Counted from the stretch's first letter, positions 26,842 to 37,570 are shown. The stretch: DNA of 64,000 nucleotides from Mycobacterium xenopi (GCF_009936235.1 NZ_AP022314.1:2542001-2606000), one strand, 5' to 3'. Program-made: numbers and translations. The notes: a model not told the origin generated them from the sequence alone.

Positions 26842-28104
26842 ATGCCGGCTCCGAACCTTCCTCCCGGGTTTGACTTCACCGATCCCGACATCTACGCCGA
26901 GCGGCTCCCGGTCGAAGAGCTGGCCGAGATGCGTCGCGTGGCGCCGATCTGGTGGAACGAACAGCCACTGGGCGCCGGAGGCTTCGACGACGGCGGCTTC
27001 TGGGTGGTGACCAAGCACAAAGACGTCAAGGAGATCTCGCTGCGTAGCGACGTCTTCTCCAGCCTGAAAAAGACCGCGTTGCCGCGCTACAAGGACGGCA
27101 CGGTCGGCGAGCAGGTCGAACGCGGCAAGTTCGTCCTGCTCAACATGGACGCGCCCCAGCACACCCGGTTGCGCAAGATCATCTCGCGAGCCTTTACCCC
27201 GCGGGCGGTGGAGCGCCTGCGCGACGATCTGAACGAGCGTGCCCAGCGGATCGTCAAGGCGGCAGCAGCGGAAGGCTCCGGCGACTTCGTCGAGCAGGTC
27301 TCCTGCGAGTTGCCGCTGCAAGCCATCGCCGGGCTGATGGGTGTGCCGCAGGAGGACCGCAAGAAGCTGTTCCACTGGTCGAATCAGATGGTCGGCGACA
27401 TGGATCCCGAATTCGCCGACAACGACGCCATCACGGCCTCGGCCGAACTGATCATGTACGGGATGCAGATGGCGGCCGAGAAGGCCAAGAACCCCGGCGA
27501 TGACTTGGTCACCACCTTGATCCAGGCCGACGTCGACGGCCACAAGCTTTCCGAGGACGAGTTCGGGTTTTTCGTCATCCTGCTGGCCGTCGCCGGTAAC
27601 GAGACCACCCGCAACTCGATCACCCAGGGCATGATGGCGTTCACCGAGTTCCCGGATCAGTGGGAGCTGTTCAAAAGGGAGCGTCCCGCTACCGCGGCTG
27701 ACGAGATCGTGCGGTGGGCGACCCCCGTCACGTCGTTTCAGCGCACCGCGCTGGAGGACTACGAACTCTCGGGTGTGCAGATCAAGAAGGGCCAGCGGGT
27801 GGTCATGTTCTACCGCTCGGCCAACTTCGATGAGGACGTGTTCGACGACCCGTTCACCTTCAACATTTTGCGAGACCCCAACCCGCACCTCGGTTTTGGC
27901 GGCACCGGCGCACACTACTGCATCGGCGCCAACCTGGCCCGGATGACCATCGATCTGATGTTCAACGCGATCGCCGACCACATGCCGGACCTGAAACCGA
28001 TTTCCCAGCCGGAGCGGCTGCGGTCGGGATGGTTGAACGGCATCAAGCACTGGCACGTCGACTACACCGGTGGCTCCGGGGCGAAATGCCCGGTGGCGCA
28101 CTAG
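26842..28104 (+). CDS. CYP125-family cytochrome P450 (steroid side-chain C26/27 monooxygenase-like)
   Basis: A 420-residue P450 whose N-terminus (PNLPPGFDFTDPDIYAERLPV), middle (DFVEQVSCELPLQAIAGL-GVPQEDR) and end (RSGWLNGIKHWHVDYTG) track M. tuberculosis CYP125A1 closely. Visible motifs are the I-helix AVAGNETTRN, the ExxR region ADEIVRWATPV, and the heme loop FGGTGAHYCIG with axial Cys360. CYP125 enzymes oxidise the terminal methyl of cholesterol and cholest-4-en-3-one. It is not in the usual kstR/cyp125 locus here, so it is probably a paralogue. A KstR-like palindrome is 105 bases upstream and a half-site about 20 bases upstream. Soluble. Confidence 0.88.
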   Translation: MPAPNLPPGFDFTDPDIYAERLPVEELAEMRRVAPIWWNEQPLGAGGFDDGGFWVVTKHKDVKEISLRSDVFSSLKKTALPRYKDGTVGEQVERGKFVLLNMDAPQHTRLRKIISRAFTPRAVERLRDDLNERAQRIVKAAAAEGSGDFVEQVSCELPLQAIAGLMGVPQEDRKKLFHWSNQMVGDMDPEFADNDAITASAELIMYGMQMAAEKAKNPGDDLVTTLIQADVDGHKLSEDEFGFFVILLAVAGNETTRNSITQGMMAFTEFPDQWELFKRERPATAADEIVRWATPVTSFQRTALEDYELSGVQIKKGQRVVMFYRSANFDEDVFDDPFTFNILRDPNPHLGFGGTGAHYCIGANLARMTIDLMFNAIADHMPDLKPISQPERLRSGWLNGIKHWHVDYTGGSGAKCPVAH

Positions 28105-28114
28105 GTGCGGGTAG

Positions 28115-29128
28115 ATGCCCACTCATCGAGCTGTCCAGATACGTTCTCCCGGTGGGTCGTTGGAGCTGGTTGATGTCGACACGATTTCACCCGGTCCCAG
28201 CGAGGTGCGACTCGACGTGGCAGCATGCGGGATCTGTGGCACCGACCGCGCTTTCGTACATGACGGCTTCCCGGACATCACCTGGCCGCTGACCCCCGGG
28301 CATGAGATCGCGGGCACGATCGCCGAAGTCGGTGCGGACGTGGATGACTTCGTGGTCGGCGACCGGGTTGCAGTGGGGTGGTTCGGGGGTAACTGCGGCC
28401 ATTGCATCCCATGCCGCAAAGGCATCTTCATCCATTGCGAAAACCTCAAGGTGCCCAGCTGGCAATATCCGGGTGGCTACGCGGAATCGGTGACCGTGCC
28501 GGCCAGTGCGCTGGCCCGAATCCCGCCGGAGCTGTCCTTCGCCGAAGCCGCCCCGATGGGCTGCGCCGGAGTTACCACCTACAACGCGTTGCGCCACACA
28601 AAGGCGGTGGCGGGTGACCGGGTCGCCGTTCTCGGCGTCGGCGGTCTGGGACACCTCGGGGTGCAGTTCAGCCGGGCGATGGGCTTCGAGACGGTCGCGA
28701 TCGCCCGCGGCGCCGGCAAAACTGACGACGCGCGCCGGCTCGGTGCCCACCACTACATCGACTCCACGAAAAACGATGTGGCCGAGGCATTGCGGGCCCT
28801 CGGCGGTGTAGCCGTTGTGCTTGCCACGGCTGGGAACTCAGCGGCGATGGCCGCAACGGTGGGTGGGCTGCTTCCCCGCGGTGAACTCGTCGCCATCGGC
28901 GTCACGACCGAACCTCTGCCGATCAGCCCGTTGCAGCTGATCAATCCCGGCGTCAGCATCACCGGCCACCCCTCCGGCACGGCGCGCGATGTCGAAGAAA
29001 CCATGAGCTTCGCTGTGTTGTCGGGGGTGCGGGCCTGGATTGAGGAACGGCCACTTTCAGAAGCTGGCGACGCGTACGCGGCCGTGGAGCAGGGACGGCC
29101 CCGCTACCGCGTCGTGCTCACGATGTGA
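28115..29128 (+). CDS. Zinc-dependent alcohol dehydrogenase (MDR family)
   Basis: A 337-residue medium-chain dehydrogenase. Catalytic zinc ligands are in ACGICGTD and PGHEIAG; structural zinc cysteines are in NCGHCIPCRKGIFIHC. The Rossmann motif is VAVLGVGGLGHLGVQ. It corresponds to Rv1895 of M. tuberculosis. It starts 11 bases after the CYP125-like gene, so both should be on one transcript; oxidation of the alcohol made by the P450 (toward aldehyde/acid) is a reasonable inference. The yceI reading frame opens at its stop codon. Confidence 0.88.
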   Translation: MPTHRAVQIRSPGGSLELVDVDTISPGPSEVRLDVAACGICGTDRAFVHDGFPDITWPLTPGHEIAGTIAEVGADVDDFVVGDRVAVGWFGGNCGHCIPCRKGIFIHCENLKVPSWQYPGGYAESVTVPASALARIPPELSFAEAAPMGCAGVTTYNALRHTKAVAGDRVAVLGVGGLGHLGVQFSRAMGFETVAIARGAGKTDDARRLGAHHYIDSTKNDVAEALRALGGVAVVLATAGNSAAMAATVGGLLPRGELVAIGVTTEPLPISPLQLINPGVSITGHPSGTARDVEETMSFAVLSGVRAWIEERPLSEAGDAYAAVEQGRPRYRVVLTM

Positions 29129-29307
29129 GCACCGAATACAGTCGGTGCGTGCCCGACGCATGGACGCTGGACGCATCCGATGGCGAGCTGTTGGTCCGCA
29201 CCGGTGTCACCGGGAGAGCCGCGAAAATGGGTCACCGTCTTACCATCGCAATGAAACGGTGGACGGCAACGGTGCAGTGGGCCGGTGACGAACCGGTCAA
29301 CGCGCAA

Positions 29308-30397
29308 CTAGTGTCCCGCGCCAGAAATTCGTTTCATTAGTCGTTGGATGGACTGGAGGATCTGTTCGGCGGTCTTGGTCCACACGAATGGTTTGGGGTT
29401 GTCGTTCCAGGCGGCGACCCAGGCACGGATGTCTTTTTCGAGTGCTTGGACGCTGCGGTGGTCGCCGCGTTCAAGGAGTTGGCGGGTCAGCTCGGCGAAC
29501 CAGCGCTCAACTTGGTTGATCCAGCTGGAATAGGTTGGGTGTAGTGCATGTGGAAGCGAGGGTGGCGCTCGAGCCAGCTTTGCACGGTGGGCGCTTTGTG
29601 AGTGCCGTAGTTGTCGCAGACCAGGTGGACGTCGAGGTGGTCGGGGACCTGGGCGTCGATCCTGGCCAGGAACTTGCGGAACTCGATGGCGCGGTGGCGC
29701 CGGTGCAGCGCGGTGATCACGGTGCCGTCGGCGATGTCGAAGGCGGCGAACAGGCTGGTGGTGCCCGAGCGCACGTAGTCGTGGGTGCGTTTCTCGGGCA
29801 TGCCGGGCATCATCGGGAACGCCGGCTGGCTGCGCGCCAGCGCCTGGACCTGGCTCTTTTCGTCCACGCACAGCACCACCGCGGCCTCGGGCGGGTCAAG
29901 ATAGAGCCCGACGATGTCATAGACCTTCTCCACAAACAGCGGATCATTGGACAGTTTGAAGTGCTCGGCCCGATGTGGTTGCAGCTCAAATGCTTTCCAG
30001 ATCCGCCCGATCGTGGACTTCGACAGCCCGCAGCGTTGGGCCATCGAGGCCCGCGACCAGTGCGTGGCGTTGGCCGGAGTGGACTCCAAGGTGGCCACCA
30101 CCACGTTCTCGACCTGCTCGGCGCTCACCGACGCCGGCCGGCCCGGCCGGGGTCATCGACCAGCCCGTCTAGCCGTGCCTCGACGAACCGGCTCCGCCAC
30201 TTGCCCACGGTCGGCTGCGATACCCGCTCGCGCGCCGCGACCTGCTTGTTGGTCAAGCCCTCGGCGCAACCGAGCACGATCCGTGACCGCAACGCCAGCG
30301 CATGGGCGGATTTGCGCCGCCGCGCCCACCGGGTCAGCGTCTCGTGTTCTTCATCGGTCAACACCAATTCCGCTTTCGGTCGCCCCTGTGATGCCAC
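29308..30397 (-). pseudogene. IS630-family transposase, two frame breaks
   Basis: From ATG 30397 the N-terminal HTH part (LTNKQVAARERVSQPTVGKWRSRF) ends prematurely after VDDPGRAG. The central part in another frame holds [12 protein letters not shown] and [11 protein letters not shown], the first two DDE acids. The last part ([19 protein letters not shown]) with the DDE Glu is in a third frame and ends at 29308. Breaks near 30149-30152 and 29537-29539 each look like one base lost from a run of C (coding strand). The TAG stop lies just outside the element, made of the target TA plus the flanking G. Programmed frameshifting at the first break cannot be excluded. Confidence 0.82.
29311..29333. 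repeat. Left terminal inverted repeat of the IS630-family element
   Basis: A 23-bp terminal repeat starting GTGTCCCGCGCC, matching the other end at 30469-30491 with one mismatch. The duplicated TA lies immediately outside. Confidence 0.88.
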
Positions 30398-30468
30398 ATG
30401 CGAATCATCCCACGCACCAATGCGTTTCGCCGTGGAACACCGCCGATCCGCACCGATTACATTTATGT

Positions 30469-30491
30469 AACGAATTTCTGGCGCGAGACAC
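30469..30491. repeat. Right terminal inverted repeat of the IS630-family element
   Basis: A 23-bp repeat ending ...GCGCGAGACAC, the inverted copy of 29311-29333 with one mismatch. It is followed by the second TA at 30492-30493. Confidence 0.88.
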
Positions 30492-30885
30492 TAGTAGTCG
30501 ACGTGAATTCATTCCAAGTACTGCGCGGTGACGGTGGTGTGAAGGGGTTGTCCGGGCCGGAGAAGGCGTTGGTGCGATCGAATGCGCTGCGGTCGCTGGA
30601 TGCTGACCGCTTTCCCGAGATCCGCTTTGCCGCCGACGCTATCGATAGAACCGAGGACGGATACCGGCTTACCGGAACCCTGCATATCCACGGAAAGGCA
30701 CAACACCGCGAAATTAAACTCTGCACAGACGATCTCGGTGACTCGTGGCGATTGTCCAGTCAGACCACCGTTCGCCAATCGGATTTCGGCATCAAGCCGT
30801 TCTCGCTGCTGATGGGCTCGGTCAAGGTAGCCGACGAGGTGAGCGTATCGTTCACCGCGCAGCGGTCAAAGGTCTAGGAGGCAAC

Positions 30886-31758
30886 GTGCGAATCGGAGTT
30901 GTCTTTCCCCAGACCGAGATTGGCTCCGATCCCGGTGCGATCCGCGCCTACGCCGAACAGGTCGAAGGCCTGGGGTTCAGCCACCTGCTCGCATATGACC
31001 ATGTTGTCGGCGCGGATCCGAAAATCCACGTCGGCTGGAACGGGCCCTACGACTTGCACAGCACCTTCCATGAGCCGCTGGTGACGTTCGGCTACCTTGC
31101 CGCGATCACCACCTCATTGGAGTTGGTCACCGGCATCGTGATCCTGCCGCAGCGGCAGACGGTCTTGCTGGCCAAGCAGGCTGCCGAAGTCGACTTGCTC
31201 AGCCGCGGGCGGCTCCGCCTGGGGGTGGGATTGGGCTGGAACGCCGTCGAGTACGAGGCTCTTGGCGAGGACTTCTCGACCCGAGGCCGACGCTGCGAGG
31301 AACAGGTGGACCTGATGCGTCGGCTATGGACCGAAGAGACCGTCACCTACCGGGGCAGATGGCATCGCGTCACCGGGGCGGGATTAGCGCCGTTGCCGCT
31401 GCAGCGGCCAATTCCGGTGTGGTTCGGGGCATCCTCGCCGCGCGCGTGCCGCCGCGCGGGCCGGCTCGCCGATGGTTGGTTCCCCATGGTCGGACCCGGG
31501 CCGCAGCTCGACAAGGCACTGGGGCTGCTGCGTCAGGCCGCCATCGAGGCGGGCCGGGACCCGTTGGCCATCGCGATGGAAGGCCGAGTCTCCTGGCGGG
31601 GCAGCCCCGAAAAACTAGTCGACGACGTGCGCCGCTGGATCGCCGCTGGCGCAACCCATGTGTCGATCAACACCATGGACGCGGGCTTGAGCTCAGTCGA
31701 CGATCATCTCGCCGCGCTGGCCATCGCCGCAGACGCTACGAAGACACGGTTGACATAA
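30886..31758 (+). CDS. LLM-class F420-dependent oxidoreductase
   Basis: A 290-residue luciferase-like barrel from GTG 30886, which follows GGAGG. Motifs: IGVVFPQTEIGSDPGAIRAYAEQVEGLGFSHL, AITTSLELVTGIVILPQRQ, VDLLSRGRLRLGVGLGWNAVEYEALGEDF and PVWFGASSPRACRRAGRLADGWFP. Likely F420-linked hydride transfer. It begins 8 bases after the interrupted yceI gene, so it was probably in the P450/ADH/yceI operon; the IS insertion may affect its expression. Confidence 0.85.
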   Translation: MRIGVVFPQTEIGSDPGAIRAYAEQVEGLGFSHLLAYDHVVGADPKIHVGWNGPYDLHSTFHEPLVTFGYLAAITTSLELVTGIVILPQRQTVLLAKQAAEVDLLSRGRLRLGVGLGWNAVEYEALGEDFSTRGRRCEEQVDLMRRLWTEETVTYRGRWHRVTGAGLAPLPLQRPIPVWFGASSPRACRRAGRLADGWFPMVGPGPQLDKALGLLRQAAIEAGRDPLAIAMEGRVSWRGSPEKLVDDVRRWIAAGATHVSINTMDAGLSSVDDHLAALAIAADATKTRLT

Positions 31759-31870
31759 GCGACGCCGCGGGCCCTTGGTGGCCACAAACGCTGGATTCCA
31801 CGAGTCGAAGACGACACAATCAGAGGGCTCATCGATTCGGGCAGAAGCGCATCCTAAGGAGTCGCCGATC

Positions 31871-32566
31871 ATGCCGACTGAAACCACCGATTATCCCGTC
31901 CGCGTTCGAGGTGACCTTGACCCCGCGCTGTCACGCTGGCAGTGGCTGGTCAAATGGATTCTTGCCATCCCCCACTACATTGTGCTGATCTTGCTGCATA
32001 TCGCTGCCGTGGTCGTCGTTGTGATCGCATTCTTCGCAATCCTGATAACCGGAAGATACCCGCGAGCGTTGTTCGATTTCAGTGTCGGTGTAATGCGGTG
32101 GCGGTGGCGTGTCGCGTTCTATGCCCTCACGGCGCTGGGCACCGACAAATACCCTCCGTTCAGCCTGCGGCTGAAGCCGGATTACCCCGCCGACTTGGAG
32201 ATCGACTACCCGGAGCGGCTGAGCCGAGGATTGGTATTGGTCAAATGGTGGCTGTTGGCCTTGCCGCAGTACGTAATACTGCTTGCGTTTTTCACGCCCG
32301 GCTGGCGCTTCGTGAGGGTCGAGCCGAACGAATGGATGGGCTACCTGCTGCCCTCCCTGGCCTCGATCCTGCTGCTGTTCGCTGTGGTGGCGCTGCTGTT
32401 TACCGGGCGGTACCCGACGGGTCTGTACGATTTCATACTCGGTATCAACCGCTGGGCTATCCGAGTGCGCACATACAGCGGGTTGTTGCGCGACGAGTAT
32501 CCGCCGTTCCGCCTGGATTTAGGGCCGCGTGAACTACAGCACGCGGGAGTACCGAAAAGCACCTGA
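31871..32566 (+). CDS. DUF4389 integral membrane protein
   Basis: A 231-residue membrane protein built of two similar DUF4389 modules. Each has a tryptophan-rich amphipathic start (LSRWQWLVKWILAIPHYIVL; GLVLVKWWLLALPQYVIL), long hydrophobic helices and a G-R-Y-P motif (LITGRYPRALFDF; LFTGRYPTGLYDF) followed by RVxxY. About four membrane spans. ATG 31871 follows AAGGAG. Function of the family is unknown. Confidence 0.85.
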   Translation: MPTETTDYPVRVRGDLDPALSRWQWLVKWILAIPHYIVLILLHIAAVVVVVIAFFAILITGRYPRALFDFSVGVMRWRWRVAFYALTALGTDKYPPFSLRLKPDYPADLEIDYPERLSRGLVLVKWWLLALPQYVILLAFFTPGWRFVRVEPNEWMGYLLPSLASILLLFAVVALLFTGRYPTGLYDFILGINRWAIRVRTYSGLLRDEYPPFRLDLGPRELQHAGVPKST

Positions 32567-32906
32567 GCCACTTAATTATTCGCCCCGAGCGACGATCCGG
32601 GTGCTGAAGGTGTTGCGTCGCGGCCGCGAACCAATTTGATAACAAGGCGCCGACATCACGGTACGTACCCGGAGCGGCGTGGGATTTATCAGCTACCATT
32701 TGGCAATCGCAGGTTCGTCGGGGGCTCGCCGTTGGGTTGCCATCTGCGATAGCACGGCGTTGTTGATGGGACGTCGCAGGTGGCACCTCCGTGGTCGGCA
32801 GATTTTCCGCGAAGACAATCGCCGCAAGTTACTGAAGTCCCTCGCCATTGCGTGCGGTCTGATACAACAGCGGAAGCGTGTCAAGAAATGTGCACGAGGG
32901 GCTGCC
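32567..32906. other. Intergenic stretch, no gene seen
   Basis: 340 bases between the DUF4389 gene and the damaged acyl-AMP ligase gene. Open frames continue upstream of the ligase start but are Arg/Lys-rich and lack family features. It probably contains the ligase promoter. Nothing specific is recognised. Confidence 0.4.
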
Positions 32907-34540
32907 GTGAGCAGGTTTAGCGAAACCATGTACGGCAACGCTCTAAGCAGCCGTAACGGGATGACAACCGGTGAGCCCTACGCCCCGGTGCGGCACAGCT
33001 GGCACCAAGTGCACCAGCGCGCCCGCCGTGTGGCCGGCGGCCTGGCTTCGGCGGCGTCGGTCATGGCGACGCTGTCGCGGTGCTCGCAGGTGCGCCCGTC
33101 GAAATCGCACCGACCGCGCAAGGCCTTTGGATGCGGGGCGCAAGCCTGACCATGCTGCATCAACCGACGCCGCGGACCGACCTGCGATTGTGGGCGATCG
33201 AGACCGCGTCGGTCGTCGGAGTAATCGAGGCGCGGGCGGTCATCGTTGCCGATCCATTCATGGCCGCGGCTCCACTGCTCACCGACCTCGGGATCCAGGT
33301 ACTCACCGTTGACCAACTGCTCGCTGCGGACCCGATCGATCCAGTGGACACCGGCGAGGACGACGTGGCGCTGCTGCAGCTGACGTCGGGTTCCACCGGC
33401 TCGCCCAAGGCCGTCCGGATCACGCATCGCAACGTGGTGTCCAATGCCGAGGCGATGTTCGCCGGTGCCAATTATGACCTTGCCACCGACGTAATTGTGA
33501 GCTGGCTACCGCTTTTTCACGACATGGGGATGGCCGGATTTCTGGCGGTGCCAATGTATTTCGGTGCGGAGCTGGTCAAGATCACCCCGATGGATTTTCT
33601 TCGCGACACGCTGCTGTGGGCCAGGCTGATCGACAAATACAAAGGCACGATGACCGCCGCGCCGAACTTTGCTTACTCGCTGTTCGCCAAGCGGCTGCGC
33701 AAACAGGCGAAGCCGGGTGAATTCGATCTGTCGAGCCTGCGGTGGGCGTTGTCGGGCGCCGAGCAAGTCGAACCCGCCGATGTTGAAGACCTCTGCGCGG
33801 TCGGTGCTCCGTTCGGGCTGAGGCCCGAGGCCATCGTGCCCGCATACGGCATGGCGGAAACGACAGTCGCGGTGTCGTTTTCAGAATGCGGCACCGGGCT
33901 GGTCGTCGACGAGGTCGACGCCGACCTGCTCGCGGTGCTTCGCCACGCCGTTCCGGCAAAGAAAGGCAAGACCCGTCGGCTGGCCTGCCTGGGTCCTGCA
34001 CTGCGGGGCATGGAGGTTCGCATCGTGGACGAGGACGCCAATGTGGTGCCCAGTCGCGGTATCGGTGTGATTCAGGTGCGTGGCGAGTCGGTGACGTCCG
34101 GCTACGTCACGGTGGGCGGGTTCATTCCGGCGCAGGATGAGCACGGCTGGTATGACACCGGCGACTTGGGTTATCTGACCGAGAACGGGCACATCGTGGT
34201 GTGCGGTCGGGTCAAGGATGTCATCATCATGGCCGGCCGCAATATCTATCCGACCGACATCGAGCGGGCGGCGGGCCGCGTTGACGGGGTTCGACCGGGC
34301 TGCGCGGCGGCGGTTCGGCTGCATGCGGGACACCGGCGGGAGAGCTTCGCGGTGGTGGTCGAGTCCAACGCCTGGGAGAACCCGACCGAGGTGCGACGGA
34401 TGGAGCACGGGGTTGCCCACGAGGTGTTCGCGGAGGTCGATGTTCGACCGCGAAAGGTGGTCGTGGTGGCTCCCGGCACCATCCCCAAGACGCCATCGGG
34501 CAAACTGCGCCGCACGCATGCGCTCTCGCTGATCGCCTGA
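32907..34540 (+). pseudogene. Fatty acyl-AMP/acyl-CoA ligase (FadD family), frameshifted near the 5' end
   Basis: GTG 32907, after GAGGGG, starts [15 protein letters not shown]...[19 protein letters not shown]. At about 33052-33055 one G appears to be missing; beyond it the correct continuation ([36 protein letters not shown]) is in the next frame to 34540. Further motifs are the P-loop [39 protein letters not shown], and [12 protein letters not shown] with the adenylation Lys. Repaired length is about 544 residues, typical of FAAL-type FadD proteins that activate fatty acids for complex-lipid synthesis. An internal start could yield a truncated product lacking about 50 residues. Confidence 0.8.
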
Positions 34541-34555
34541 CCGACGCTCGGCGTT

Positions 34556-35794
34556 CTACGGCGGTGGCGTCGTCCCGTTCGCCGGCGGCGGTGGAACCTG
34601 GGCCGGGGCGGCGTCTTCCGGCGCCGGGTCACGGTGGCCGTGTATGTGCTCGAGCACTCTAGTCAAGAGCGGATGGGGATTCGGGGGCGGAGGGGGTGGT
34701 TCCGGCGGCGGCGCGACCGGCGGGACGGGTTGTTGCGGTGCATCTGCCGAAGGGCTGGCCGGCGCCGGTTCGGGAAGGCTTTGCGGCTCGGCGGTGCGCG
34801 GTGCGACCGCCGGCTGCGGCGAGGGCTGTGCGACCGCCGCAGTTGGTGGTGCCTGCACGACAGGCGTCACCATCGGGGTGGGTGGTGGAGCCGGCGCTTG
34901 GGCGACATGCGGCCTGGGCGTGCTGTGGGCCACCCGGCTGACCGGTCGTGGTTTGTTGTCGGGTATCACCTGCAAACCGACTGCCAGGGACACCGATCCC
35001 ACGAAGGTAAACGCACCGGCAACCAAAGCGCTCATCGCCCCGGCATACGACAGCGATCGAGAACGCGGCCGCTGGCGCGGATCGCCGGGAAGGGACGCGC
35101 TCACCTGTGCGGCGGTGAACTCGGTGCTCTGGGCCGCTGCCAGTGCAGCACCCCGCGCACGAGCCAAGTGCGCTGCATTTTGAGTGAAAACCGGTACGGG
35201 CAAAGCATTTTCGAGTTGCCACGAGATCAAGTCCAACTCGGAATCCGAACCGACGACGACTACCCCACCCGGGCGCCACCTGCTGCCATCGAACATGGCG
35301 GTGAGCCAACGAGTTAGCGCATCGCCGCCGCCTCGCAGTTGTTTGACGGCTGTGCGGCTGCTCGCGGCCGAGCCGTCGACCATCACGACCGTGGTCGAAT
35401 CGCCTTCGATGACACAGACCGCGGTCTTGTCGTAGCCGATGACGGGTACCAGTCCTCGCGCCAAGGTTTCCGCAGCTTGCACCGACCTCACTGGCACGAC
35501 GTTGTCGAACCCGGCGCCGGTCAACGACTCCAAGAGCAGCGCAGCCTCGGCCGTGGCATCGTCGCTCCAGCTAACGCCGATGACGTGCAGCCGCCGATCC
35601 AGTGTGGCCGCCAGTTCCTGCGCCCGAAACACCGCGGCTGACACCTGTTCTGCGGTATCGATAGCGCGCATCCCGCCGCCGGTGTGCACCGCGAAATCGT
35701 CGTGCTCAAGGATGGCGCCATCTGCGTCGCGACCGTCGACCAAGACCCACCCGACGATGGTCGGCGTCATCGACAGCCCAAGTACCGTGTCCAA
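34556..35794 (-). CDS. Conserved mycobacterial single-pass membrane protein with Pro-rich tail (DUF7159-like)
   Basis: A 412-residue protein beginning at TTG 35794. The N-terminal 240 residues form an ASKHA-like or DUF7159-type domain (VLGLSMTPTIVGWVLVDGRDADGAILEHDDF; YDKTAVCVIEGDSTTVVMVDG). One hydrophobic span follows (about 250-278: AGAMSALVAGAFTFVGSVSLAVG). The C-terminal 130 residues are Pro/Ala-rich, probably crossing the periplasmic or wall space. It ends 15 bases from the acyl-AMP ligase in convergent orientation. Function unknown. Confidence 0.7.
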   Translation of the reverse strand: MDTVLGLSMTPTIVGWVLVDGRDADGAILEHDDFAVHTGGGMRAIDTAEQVSAAVFRAQELAATLDRRLHVIGVSWSDDATAEAALLLESLTGAGFDNVVPVRSVQAAETLARGLVPVIGYDKTAVCVIEGDSTTVVMVDGSAASSRTAVKQLRGGGDALTRWLTAMFDGSRWRPGGVVVVGSDSELDLISWQLENALPVPVFTQNAAHLARARGAALAAAQSTEFTAAQVSASLPGDPRQRPRSRSLSYAGAMSALVAGAFTFVGSVSLAVGLQVIPDNKPRPVSRVAHSTPRPHVAQAPAPPPTPMVTPVVQAPPTAAVAQPSPQPAVAPRTAEPQSLPEPAPASPSADAPQQPVPPVAPPPEPPPPPPNPHPLLTRVLEHIHGHRDPAPEDAAPAQVPPPPANGTTPPP

Positions 35795-37159
<1,365 letters not shown>

Positions 37160-37310
37160 CGACCTGCGGTTCGACACCGGCGTCGACGACTTGTCGGCGC
37201 GCCTGAGCGCAGTCCGCGGTGGAAGAGCCCAATTTCGTTGCCCGCCTCCCCTTCCCGTAGCCGACTGGCGCGCGCACAATCGAATTACAGCAACGGAAAG
37301 GGAGTGTGCG

Positions 37311-37544
37311 ATGAAGGCCCATGTTGGCGACTGGTTGGTCATCAAGGGTACGACAGTTGCACAGCCAGACCAGCGCGGGTTGATCACCGAGGTGCGGTCA
37401 GCGGATGGGTCACCACCGTATGTGGTGCGGTGGCAGGGCACCAGCCAAGAGGCAACTGTCTTTCCCGGTCCGGACGCGCTCGTCCTCACCTCCGCAGAAT
37501 TGGAGCACGCCGACGAGCGAGCACGGTCGCGGGCAGCAAGGTGA
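37311..37544 (+). CDS. DUF1918 small protein
   Basis: A 77-residue protein: KAHVGDWLVIKGTTVAQPDQRGLITEVRSADGSPPYVVRWQ, then TVFPGPDALVL. This is the complete DUF1918 domain, a small beta-barrel of unknown function, sometimes fused to regulators. ATG 37311 follows GAAAGGGAG. A strong hairpin just downstream likely terminates its transcript. Confidence 0.8.
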   Translation: MKAHVGDWLVIKGTTVAQPDQRGLITEVRSADGSPPYVVRWQGTSQEATVFPGPDALVLTSAELEHADERARSRAAR

Positions 37545-37570
37545 CAAGACCCTCGTGACATGATGCCGAC

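Larger units (their letters stand above)
29311..30491 (-). mobile_element. IS630-family insertion sequence (1181 bp)
   Basis: The ends are imperfect inverted repeats: GTGTCCCGCGCCAGAAATTC on the left and, reverse-complemented, GTGTCTCGCGCCAGAAATTC on the right (one mismatch). TA is present on both sides (29309-29310 and 30492-30493), and the original target reads C-TA-G, as expected for IS630/IS870-type elements. The transposase on the minus strand is broken in two places. Insertion splits a yceI gene. Confidence 0.9.
29125..30877 (+). pseudogene. YceI-family gene interrupted by an IS630-family element
   Basis: The 5' part (PDAWTLDASDGELLVRTGVTG, MGHRLTIAMKRWTATVQW) runs to codons for N-A-Q-L at 29310. 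The 3' part resumes at 30492 with VVDVNSFQVLRGDGG and continues to FGIKPFSLLMGSVKVADEV at 30877. Removing 29311-30491 and one TA restores a continuous frame (N-A-Q-L-V-V-D-V-N). The restored product is a YceI-like lipid-binding beta barrel of roughly 185-190 residues without a signal peptide. Start is GTG 29125 or 29149. It follows the CYP125/ADH pair directly. Confidence 0.88.

Noticed and set aside
26791..28122. 443-codon open frame on the minus strand
   Set aside because: Exact antisense of the CYP125-like gene, with no family features.
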